From Corynebacterium occultum (GTDB lineage: Bacteria > Actinomycetota > Actinomycetes > Mycobacteriales > Mycobacteriaceae), in assembly GCF_009734425.1 (NCBI RefSeq), contig NZ_CP046455.1, forward strand, positions 1,550,001 through 1,614,000: a stretch of 64,000 nt of DNA, given 5' to 3'. How positions within the stretch are numbered: position 1 is the first letter of the stretch; each line of letters opens with the position of its first letter. Position numbers and translations under genes: made by a program. Of this stretch, positions 17,501 to 24,592 are shown piece after piece. Below the pieces are notes generated by a model. The model ran no database searches, was not told the origin of the DNA, and was given only the letters and a program-made list of their open reading frames with translations.

Positions 17501-18458
17501 GGGTGCGCAGCATCCCTTCGATGGTGTCGGTGACGTGGTGGAGTCCTTCCCGCACCCCTTCGGCCAGGTCGGTGTCGTCGATGATGCGGCGGGCCTGGGC
17601 GAGGTGGGTGTCGCCTTCCTTGATCACGGCCTGGATGATGGCGTCCAGCTGGGCTGGGTCGGTGGGGAATTGCCCCTCCATCCGGGTGGTCATCAGGGTG
17701 GCGCGACCGTTGATCACATCTCCCCCGGTTGTTTTTCCGGTCACGGCGCTGTCCCCGATCGCGCCGGCGATGTCATCGGCGGCCTGGTAGGCGCAGCCCA
17801 GGGCGTGGGCGATCGGTTTCATGGGGGCGGGGTCCCGGCCGGCTGCCAGGGCACCGAGTTTCAGTGGGGTCCCGAAGCTGTATTCGCTGGTTTTGAGATG
17901 GTTGCTCAGGCGTACCTGCTCCAGATCCGGTTTGGGTTCCGTCAGGTGGGCGATGTCGAGGATTTCACCGGTGATGGTTTCCTGTGCGGCGGCGGAGAGC
18001 AGGCGCATGCCGTGGCGGACGAGGGCGTCTTCAAGGTGGGAGTTCAGCAGCAGTTGCAGGGCCCCGTTGATGCCCAGATCCCCGGCCACGATCGCCAGGG
18101 AGATCCCCATGTGGGCATCGCCGAACTCATCACGGACCGCGGCATGGATCGTGGGTTTGCCGCGCCGGGTGTCATCCCGGTCGATGATGTCGTCCTGGAT
18201 CAGGAAGGCGCCGTGGAGCAGGTCCACACATGCTCCGAAAACGGTCGCCGCATACAGTCCCTGTCCGCTGACTTCACCGGCGGAGATGTGCACCAGTCGG
18301 GAGCGCAGATGTTTGCCTCCCAGGGCGAAGACCGCGACACCTTCATAGGCCATGTTCAGCAGGCGTGCGTCACTGGCCACCGATTTCCGACCCTGGTTCA
18401 GGAAGTCCTCCAGCAGTGCCAGGGAGGCGGTCACCCGGGCCTCCACATCAACACTCAT
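17493..18458 (-). CDS. crtE: Geranylgeranyl diphosphate synthase CrtE
   Basis: Trans-isoprenyl diphosphate synthase supplying C20 units for carotenoids. It has 321 residues. The first Asp-rich motif is FLIQDDIIDRDDTRRG (~95-110) and the second is AYQAADDIAGAIGD (~228-241), where the final Asp of the usual DDxxD is Gly, as in many actinobacterial members. It overlaps the upstream glycosyltransferase as ATGA. It could supply longer prenyl chains for other uses, but its position in the crt operon supports the C20 role. Confidence 0.93.
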   Translation of the reverse strand: MSVDVEARVTASLALLEDFLNQGRKSVASDARLLNMAYEGVAVFALGGKHLRSRLVHISAGEVSGQGLYAATVFGACVDLLHGAFLIQDDIIDRDDTRRGKPTIHAAVRDEFGDAHMGISLAIVAGDLGINGALQLLLNSHLEDALVRHGMRLLSAAAQETITGEILDIAHLTEPKPDLEQVRLSNHLKTSEYSFGTPLKLGALAAGRDPAPMKPIAHALGCAYQAADDIAGAIGDSAVTGKTTGGDVINGRATLMTTRMEGQFPTDPAQLDAIIQAVIKEGDTHLAQARRIIDDTDLAEGVREGLHHVTDTIEGMLRTHA

Positions 18459-19249
18459 GGTTTGAGCACCTCTTTCAGTCGGGGTCCGAGGACACCGCGT
18501 TGGGCCAGCCGGAGATGTGGGGGGTGGGTCCGCCAGTTCCGCAGCATGGTGTAGAAACCACGGTGGAAACGGACCAGTACCTGCCGGAACCCGTGCAGGG
18601 CACGGTCATCCATGCTCAGGAGCAGGTCGGGCTGGTACCAGACGGTTTCATTCTCACGTACCGCGAAGGACAGGTGCATGTCTTCATGGACATAGGTGTC
18701 ACTGAAGTCCACTGCGTCCCGGATCTGGTGCCACCACTGTGCCCGGATGGAGTAGTTGGTGCCGAAGAAGGGATGGTGTCCCAGGGCGGATCCCACGCTG
18801 GTGCGGTAAGCACCGAGGTAGAGGGAGGTGGCGATGGTGCCGAGGGCCCCGGGGATTTCGAACCGGGCGGAACCGGTCACCCCGACCACGGTGCGGCCGG
18901 GTGACTTTTCGGCGGCTTCCCAGGCGTGGTGCAGCCGGAGGATGAAGTCCTCCTCAGCCCTGGTGTCAGCGTCAACCCGTAGGAGGATGTCCCCGGTGGC
19001 GGCATCAAAACCGGTCTGGGTGGCCCAGGTGATGCCCCGGCGGGGTTCGGTGACCACCCGGGCCCCCGCCTGGTGGGCGATGGCTGCGGAGTTGTCGGTG
19101 GAACCGTTGTCCACCACGATGATCTCATCGGCGGGGAGCAGCTGTGTCTGGAAGCTGTGCAGGCAACGCTCCAGCAGCTCCGCATCGTTGAGGCAGGGGA
19201 TGATCACGCTGATGCGGCGGGGCTCAGCTGGGGTGAGAGGTTCATTCAT
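18455..19249 (-). CDS. crtX: Family 2 glycosyltransferase, probably carotenoid glycosyltransferase CrtX
   Basis: GT-A-fold glycosyltransferase of 264 residues with the canonical start (SVIIPCLNDAELLERCLHSF, IIVVDNGSTDNS) and the metal-binding DxD in LLRVDADTRAEEDF (~95). A C-terminal hydrophobic/amphipathic region may dock on the membrane. It is first in the crt operon and overlaps crtE by four bases. C. glutamicum glucosylates decaprenoxanthin with CrtX, so this gene probably does the same, but the acceptor cannot be read from sequence. Confidence 0.75.
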   Translation of the reverse strand: MNEPLTPAEPRRISVIIPCLNDAELLERCLHSFQTQLLPADEIIVVDNGSTDNSAAIAHQAGARVVTEPRRGITWATQTGFDAATGDILLRVDADTRAEEDFILRLHHAWEAAEKSPGRTVVGVTGSARFEIPGALGTIATSLYLGAYRTSVGSALGHHPFFGTNYSIRAQWWHQIRDAVDFSDTYVHEDMHLSFAVRENETVWYQPDLLLSMDDRALHGFRQVLVRFHRGFYTMLRNWRTHPPHLRLAQRGVLGPRLKEVLKP

Positions 19250-19497
19250 CGGTGTCTCTTAAACTCAAGGGCCACATGGGCGGGGGGTCCTATTTAAAAA
19301 GGTCGGGGTTGGCTGGTGGTGGGACAACACTACTGCACTGTTTCCGCGCTCACTGCAGAGTTGGCCACCTCAGCGCCAAACTCAGGAAGGCCAAACTCAG
19401 GAAGTACGAGACATGCCTGTCCCCTCATCCCCTGTCGCCGGAGTCATCCTCAGGTCTGGGGTGTGCGGGGGTCAGACGTTGTCCAGGTGCGATCTTC
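19250..19497. promoter_or_regulatory. Upstream region of the crt operon
   Basis: A 248-base gap between the lipocalin gene and the crt operon, expected to hold the operon promoter. On the minus strand AAGAGA lies before the glycosyltransferase ATG, and a TTTTTAAATAG stretch ~40 bases upstream could be a -10. It also holds a 15-bp tandem repeat. I see no copy of the marR palindrome here. Confidence 0.4.
19375..19404. repeat. Tandem 15-bp direct repeat upstream of the crt operon
   Basis: GCCAAACTCAGGAAG occurs twice in immediate succession, at 19375-19389 and 19390-19404, with no mismatch. It lies ~126 bases upstream of the first crt gene. It may be a slippage duplication or a pair of regulator half-sites. 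Confidence 0.8.
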
Positions 19498-20142
19498 TTA
19501 TTGGGTGCACAGCGGGGCAATGTCACCGCGGCCCTCTGCCATCGGGACGGTGAGGAAGGAGCAGGACCAGAAACCGCGGGACTCGACGGTCTCACGAACC
19601 TGGGACCACTGCTGGGGACTCAGGTCCGGGGTCCGGGAGAGGACGAAACCGGAGGTGCGGTTGGGGTCACCGACCACTGCCAGGGAGTAGTCCTCCGCGA
19701 GGTAGGTCACCCGGTAGTTGGTCGGGCCATTCGGGTCCTGGAAGGGAACATCGGGGAAGTTGACGCGCAGGGAGGCGTCGGAGCGGGTGGTGGCGGTGCC
19801 CTCGATAACGGAATCCTGGCCGAAGAGGGTGCCGCAGGAGTTGCGGACCGAGATGGTGTCTTCGTCGATCACCGCGTACTCGGCGGTGGTGTCACGGGCG
19901 CACTGCAGGGTGTAGGGCTGCGGAAGGGCGGCCACCTGGTACCACGTGCCGGCATAACGCTCCAGATCCACCGCTTCCTCGATCTCGGCAAGCTGGCTGC
20001 CGGTGGAGGAACCGCTGGGGATGAGCTGGGAGGAACCGCCACCGAGGCGACCACCGTCGAAGAGGTCCTGGGCCCCGGCGACCGGGGTCAGGAGGGTGGC
20101 GGCGAGAGCGATGGTGCCCAGGGAGGTGAGGAGACGGCGCAT
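19498..20142 (-). CDS. Secreted lipocalin (Blc-like)
   Basis: Exported beta-barrel carrier of small hydrophobic ligands. From the ATG at 20142, preceded by AAAGG, it has 214 residues; a TTG five codons earlier is in frame but poorly placed. A signal peptide (~1-25) ends with VAGAQ, a type I site with no lipobox. The lipocalin N-terminal motif is LERYAGTWYQVA (~65-76), and later blocks include DPNGPTNYRVTYL and YSLAVVGDPNRTSGFVLSR. Lipocalins often sit beside carotenogenic and photolyase genes, suggesting lipid or pigment protection. Its own AT-rich promoter lies upstream. Confidence 0.88.
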   Translation of the reverse strand: MRRLLTSLGTIALAATLLTPVAGAQDLFDGGRLGGGSSQLIPSGSSTGSQLAEIEEAVDLERYAGTWYQVAALPQPYTLQCARDTTAEYAVIDEDTISVRNSCGTLFGQDSVIEGTATTRSDASLRVNFPDVPFQDPNGPTNYRVTYLAEDYSLAVVGDPNRTSGFVLSRTPDLSPQQWSQVRETVESRGFWSCSFLTVPMAEGRGDIAPLCTQ

Positions 20143-20162
20143 GGTGAAGCCTTTCAATCAGA

Positions 20163-20193
20163 GAATTACTAAACGTAATTCAAATATTAACCT
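20163..20193. promoter_or_regulatory. Lipocalin promoter region with inverted repeat and marR-operator-like 10-mer
   Basis: GAATTAC (20163-20169) and GTAATTC (20175-20181) form a perfect 7-bp inverted repeat with a 5-base spacer, 21-39 bases upstream of the lipocalin ATG. Directly beside it, ATATTAACCT (20184-20193) is identical to 13399-13408 in the marR palindrome region. Together they suggest a regulated promoter. Confidence 0.45.
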
Positions 20194-20307
20194 TGGTGTA
20201 GCAATACTGTACAACATCTTAAACCTCTCCCCCCCCGGGTTTTTCCCGATGAACTCAAGCCCCGGGAAAACCCGCAGCTCACACCAAGGGGTGGCAGGGT
20301 GGGGGTT

Positions 20308-21834
20308 TTAAGGGTTCCTGCGTTCTGCAGCACTCAGAATCTTGCGCAACATGATGGGAAAAATGAAGAAATGGAAAGGCGCCACCGCCCACCAGTAGAG
20401 CCGGCCGACCACACCGTTGGGTGCATACAGTGCCCGCTGGGTGTAGGTGCAGCCCTCACCGCGATCCTTAATCTCCATGATCAACCAGGCCCGGCCGTCG
20501 ATCTTCATCTCCGCAGCCAGCACCAGACGGCGCGGCGGATCCAGTTCCACCACCCGCCACCAGTCGACCCGGTCGCCGACCCTCAGATGCCGGGGATCAC
20601 GCCTGCCACCCAGTCCGGGACCACCGAAAAGCCGGTCCATGATCCCCCGGATGCGCCACAGCGAAGGAGCGGAATACCAGCCGTTTACCCCACCGATCCC
20701 CTCGATCACCTCCCACACCTTCACCGCAGGCAGATCGGACTCCCCCGAACGCACATCCTCATACACCGAATCCCCCGACCATTCCGGGTCAGTGGGAAGA
20801 CTATCGGCCGCATCGCTGACATTGGTCCAGCTCCGGTCCCAGGAGGTGGGCACTCCCCGCCCCTTAGCCGCCTTGGCCGCCAACTCCACCGCAGCGGGAT
20901 AATCAATGAGACCACCCGGGGGATCCGGGATGATCTCGGCGATATCATGCTCCTCGGTGACCGCATCCTCAGCCATGGACTGCGCCAGAGGCACCGCCAG
21001 ACCAGCCGGCACCGGGGTGACCAGACCGATCCACCCACCCGAAAGCTTGTCCATGGGCAGCGGCAACGGCAACGAGAACACCCGGCGGGTCAACCCGTTC
21101 AGGCGACCATAAATCCGGAGCAGGTCAGCGAACTCATAGCTCTGCCCGCACCCGATATCGAACTGCCGGTTCACCGTCTCCCCCAGATCAGCCGCCGCCA
21201 CCAGGTAATAGAGCGCATCCCGGATCGCCAGGGGCTCAATCCGATTACTGATCCACTGCGGTGCCACCATCACGGGCAGTCGCTCACTCAGGTGCCGGAT
21301 GATCTCAAAGGAGGCCGAGCCGGAACCGATGAGGGTGGCCGCCCGGAACACCAGAGTCGGAGTCTTGGCGGCCAGGAGGATCTGGGCCACCCGTTCCCGG
21401 GAGCGCATGTGCTTGGACAACTCCGCCAGCTTCTTGTCCCTGGGATGAAGACCGGAGAGATAGACCAGCTGCCGCACCCCCGCCGCATCAGCCACCTCAG
21501 CCACCGTCCGGGCGGTGCGCTCCTCGACCTCCTCGAAGTCCTGGTCCTTATCCCCCATGGAATGCACCAGGTAGAAAACCACATCCACCCCCGCCATGAT
21601 CCGGGCGACATCCTCGGCATCACCAAGATCTGCCTGCACCAGCTCCACCTGATCACTCCACTCAAAACGCCGCAGACTCGCAGCTTTCCGCGAGGAGGCA
21701 CGAACCTGGAAACCGGCGGCGAGCAACTCGGTGACCAGCCGGCCCCCGACATAACCGGAGGCTCCGGTCACCAGCACAGTCCGCGCCGGATGATGGGCGG
21801 TGAAATCCAGGGTGGCAGGCAACGAGGTAGACAT
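20308..21834 (-). CDS. SDR-type NAD(P)-binding protein fused to DUF2867
   Basis: 508-residue two-domain protein. The N-terminal half is an atypical/extended short-chain dehydrogenase-like fold with a nucleotide motif VLVTGASGYVGGRLVTELL (~20-38), VFYLVHSMG and a YLSGLHP strand. The C-terminal ~170 residues resemble DUF2867 (START-like), with DRVDWWRVVELDPPRRLVLAAEM and a Trp-rich end. The substrate is unknown. Homologues are repeatedly found next to photolyase and carotenoid genes. It is preceded by phr in the same direction. Confidence 0.8.
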   Translation of the reverse strand: MSTSLPATLDFTAHHPARTVLVTGASGYVGGRLVTELLAAGFQVRASSRKAASLRRFEWSDQVELVQADLGDAEDVARIMAGVDVVFYLVHSMGDKDQDFEEVEERTARTVAEVADAAGVRQLVYLSGLHPRDKKLAELSKHMRSRERVAQILLAAKTPTLVFRAATLIGSGSASFEIIRHLSERLPVMVAPQWISNRIEPLAIRDALYYLVAAADLGETVNRQFDIGCGQSYEFADLLRIYGRLNGLTRRVFSLPLPLPMDKLSGGWIGLVTPVPAGLAVPLAQSMAEDAVTEEHDIAEIIPDPPGGLIDYPAAVELAAKAAKGRGVPTSWDRSWTNVSDAADSLPTDPEWSGDSVYEDVRSGESDLPAVKVWEVIEGIGGVNGWYSAPSLWRIRGIMDRLFGGPGLGGRRDPRHLRVGDRVDWWRVVELDPPRRLVLAAEMKIDGRAWLIMEIKDRGEGCTYTQRALYAPNGVVGRLYWWAVAPFHFFIFPIMLRKILSAAERRNP

Positions 21835-21947
21835 GGACTAAGACTAAACACCCCGGAACGGTTGTGCTGGGTATCCGGGGAATTCAACGCAGATTGATGG
21901 TCTTGACTCCCCCAGCGGCGGATCCTCCTGACCTCCCCGGCGCGCCC

Positions 21948-21963
21948 CCTCCGGGCTCGGAGG
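21948..21963 (-). terminator. Short hairpin after the photolyase gene
   Basis: CCTCCG (21948-21953) and CGGAGG (21958-21963) form a 6-bp stem with a 4-base loop, 11 bases past the phr stop. No T-run follows, so it is a weak terminator candidate. Confidence 0.3.
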
Positions 21964-21974
21964 CTGAGGTCTTT

Positions 21975-23519
21975 CTAATGTCTGGTGTCCTGGTAGGCGG
22001 CCAGCGCCATGGCCCGGGATTCTTTCAGGTCGACCACGGGTGCCGGGTAGTCGGGGCTGCCGTGTTCCGGGATCCAGGTGTTGATGTAGGTGGCCCGGGG
22101 GTCGAAACGGGTGGCCTGGGTCAGGGGGTTGAAGATGCGGAAGTAGGGTGAGGCGTCATCGCCGCAGCCGGCGGCCCATTGCCAGTTGAAGGGGTTGCTG
22201 GCGGGATCGGCATCGACGAGGGTGTCCCAGAACCATTCTTCACCGTGGCGCCAGTGGATGCCGAGGTTTTTGGTGAGGAAGGAGGCGACGACCATGCGCA
22301 CCCGGTTGTGCATGTGGCCGGTTTCCCAGAGTTCACGCATGCCGGCGTCGACCAGTGGGATGCCGGTGGTGCCGCTGCGCCAGTCGCTGAGGTCCGCGCG
22401 GAAATCCTGGATGGTGGTGTCTTCCTGCGGGGATGGGCCAGGGTGTGGGATGTCGGGGTGGCGTCGGCCATCTCTTCCCTCGGCTGTGGTGTGGGCGAAT
22501 TCGGTGGGATCCCAGGCCCAGGGGAAGGTGTTGAATTCGGGGCGGACGTTAACGGTGGCCAGGTCCGGTCGGTGGTAGAGGCGGTGCCAGGCGAAGTCGC
22601 GCCACATCAGTTCATTCTGGAAGACGGTGGTGTCCGGTGTCTCGGCGGTGTGGTTGGTGACGGCCTCCCAGACGGTGTGGACACTGATTTCACCGAAGCG
22701 CAGGTGTGGGGAGAGCCGGCTGGTCACGGCCCTGCCGGGAAAGTCGCGACCCTCGGCGTAGCCCTTCTTTCCGGGGCGCCGGGTCAGGGTCTCCAGGAAG
22801 ATGTCCAGGCGTCGTTGGGCACCGTGTTCCCCTGGGGTCCAGGCCTGGTGCAGGCCCTTCGCCCAGTCTGGTTCCTGGCGTGAGGGGTGGGTGGGTAGCA
22901 GGCCCAGCTCCGCCAGGTCGGTGGTGCTCAGTGCGGGGTGCGCGCCGGGGCCGTGAAGCTGCGTCGGTTCCGGCCCGGGGTGCTGCACACTGGTCCGGAG
23001 TTTCTTGGCGAAGGGGGTGTAGACCTTGTAGGGCCCGCCCTGTCCGGTTTCAATGGTCCAGGGTTCCGCCAGCAGATGGCCGGGAAAGCTCTGCGCGGTG
23101 ATGCCGGTGGAGCGCAGGGTGTCCTTGATCTCGGCGTCGACCTCGCGTTGGGGGTGATGGTAGCGGCGGTGCCAGGTGACGGTGCCGGCCCCGGTGTGTG
23201 CCACCAGTTCGGGTATGAGGGTGCGGGGGTCGCCGTGGAGGATGACCAGGGGGATCTGGTGTGCTGCGAGGTCGTCGATGAGGTGGCTCAGGCTGTGGTG
23301 GAGCCACCATTTCGTGGCTCTTCCCAGAGGGCGGACATGTTCCCTCTCCTGGGTTTCGAGAATGTATACCGCGATCACCGGCCCCTGTTCTGCTGCTGCG
23401 GCAAGGGCCGCATTGTCCCGGAGACGCAGATCATCGCGGAACCACATGAGTGCCGGGGGTGTGGGTGGGTGGGTGGAGAGTGCAGCCAGGATCCGGGTGA
23501 GGGCTGGTGTCTGGTTCAT
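21975..23519 (-). CDS. phr: Deoxyribodipyrimidine photolyase
   Basis: Blue-light FAD enzyme that splits cyclobutane pyrimidine dimers. It has 514 residues with an N-terminal alpha/beta antenna-chromophore domain (LMWFRDDLRLRDNAAL, ~23-38) and a C-terminal FAD domain with the class I signatures TSRLSPHLRFGEISV (~250), MWRDFAWHR and the C-terminal WQWAAGCGDDASPYFRIFNP block that lines the lesion pocket. The tryptophans of the electron chain appear retained. It is divergent from the TspO-like gene with ~176 bases between. Confidence 0.94.
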   Translation of the reverse strand: MNQTPALTRILAALSTHPPTPPALMWFRDDLRLRDNAALAAAAEQGPVIAVYILETQEREHVRPLGRATKWWLHHSLSHLIDDLAAHQIPLVILHGDPRTLIPELVAHTGAGTVTWHRRYHHPQREVDAEIKDTLRSTGITAQSFPGHLLAEPWTIETGQGGPYKVYTPFAKKLRTSVQHPGPEPTQLHGPGAHPALSTTDLAELGLLPTHPSRQEPDWAKGLHQAWTPGEHGAQRRLDIFLETLTRRPGKKGYAEGRDFPGRAVTSRLSPHLRFGEISVHTVWEAVTNHTAETPDTTVFQNELMWRDFAWHRLYHRPDLATVNVRPEFNTFPWAWDPTEFAHTTAEGRDGRRHPDIPHPGPSPQEDTTIQDFRADLSDWRSGTTGIPLVDAGMRELWETGHMHNRVRMVVASFLTKNLGIHWRHGEEWFWDTLVDADPASNPFNWQWAAGCGDDASPYFRIFNPLTQATRFDPRATYINTWIPEHGSPDYPAPVVDLKESRAMALAAYQDTRH

Positions 23520-23695
23520 GGCTCCAACTTAATCGGATCTGTTGGGGACAGTGGCTGCTGGGGACTGCCCTGACAGTCTTCGGGCACCACCGCGGTGTGA
23601 TCATCCTTGCGTCCCCTCCTCTGACTCCAGGCAGCGTGAGGTGCCCCACAGTCAGGAGGATTCTCTCTACCATGGTGTGCAGGAGGTGTCCCTGA

Positions 23696-24514
23696 ATGAA
23701 AAACCCCACAGCGAACAACTCAACCCAGACATCCACCCCCAGCCAAGGCTGGATCCTTCCGCTCATCGTCCTCATCGGTGTCGCCGTTGCGATCGTGGCT
23801 GCCTTCCTCGGCAGCGGCGCGATCGTCGGCACCCCGATCAATCAGGCGGCCGGTGGTGCCCTGTCCGCGGATTCCACTCCGCTCGCACCTGCCGGACCGG
23901 CCTTCCGCATCTGGAGCGTGATCTACCTGGGGTTGGCCGGCTACGCCTTCTGGCAGTTGTCCGGCACAGCCCGTCGCTCCGCCCGGGAGCACAGTTTAAG
24001 ACCCTGGGCATTATTGTCCGTCCTGCTCAACGCCGCCTGGATCTGGATGGTTCAGCTCGGCCTGCTCTTTGCCTCGGTGGTGGTGATTGTCCTGCTGTTG
24101 GCGGTGCTCATCAAGATCATGTACCTCCTGGGGGCTCCCCGCACCGCCGGTTGGGTGGAGCTGATCCTGACTGACGGCACCTTCGGCCTGTATTTCGGCT
24201 GGGTACTGGTCGCCACCTTCGCCAACATCTGGGCCTGGTTGGCCGCCCTGGAGGTGGACCTGTTCCGGCAGGTATCCCTCGGGGTCGTCGGCATCATCGT
24301 GGCCGGTGTGCTGGGTATCCTCATCGCGGTACTCGATGGTGGGCGTGTGGCACCTGCCCTGGCCACCGCCTGGGGCCTGGGGTGGATTGCCGTGGCCCGG
24401 ACGGAGGGACAGTACGAGGCGGCCGTGCTGACCTGGTCGGCGGCAGCCGCAGCCCTGCTGATCCTGCTCGCCACTGCTGCCGCCAGATTCCGGCGGACAA
24501 CCCCACGCCCCTGA
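23696..24514 (+). CDS. TspO/MBR-like tryptophan-rich membrane protein, long form
   Basis: Membrane protein of 272 residues, starting at an ATG with AGGAGG 8-9 bases upstream. TspO-like features are PAFRIWSVIYLGLAGYAFWQL (~70-90), LLNAAWIW, and a later FANIWAWLAAL. About seven or eight hydrophobic segments are visible, against five in a standard ~160-residue TspO, so this is the extended form. TspO proteins bind tetrapyrroles and affect photo-oxidative responses and carotenoid genes in some bacteria, which suits this neighbourhood. The ligand here is unknown. Confidence 0.75.
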   Translation: MKNPTANNSTQTSTPSQGWILPLIVLIGVAVAIVAAFLGSGAIVGTPINQAAGGALSADSTPLAPAGPAFRIWSVIYLGLAGYAFWQLSGTARRSAREHSLRPWALLSVLLNAAWIWMVQLGLLFASVVVIVLLLAVLIKIMYLLGAPRTAGWVELILTDGTFGLYFGWVLVATFANIWAWLAALEVDLFRQVSLGVVGIIVAGVLGILIAVLDGGRVAPALATAWGLGWIAVARTEGQYEAAVLTWSAAAAALLILLATAAARFRRTTPRP

Positions 24515-24534
24515 GGCGGATCCCGGGCAGAAGA

Positions 24535-24575
24535 ACAGCCCAGCGGGAACCCCACCGAGGTTCCGCTGGGCTGTT
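24535..24575. terminator. Bidirectional terminator between the TspO-like gene and fhs
   Basis: Near-perfect hairpin with left arm from ACAGCCCAGCGG at 24535 and right arm CCGCTGGGCTGT ending at 24575, continuing inwards with AACC/GGTT. It lies in the 78-base gap between two convergent stops. Confidence 0.8.
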
Positions 24576-24592
24576 GCCCTGAGAAGCAGGTA

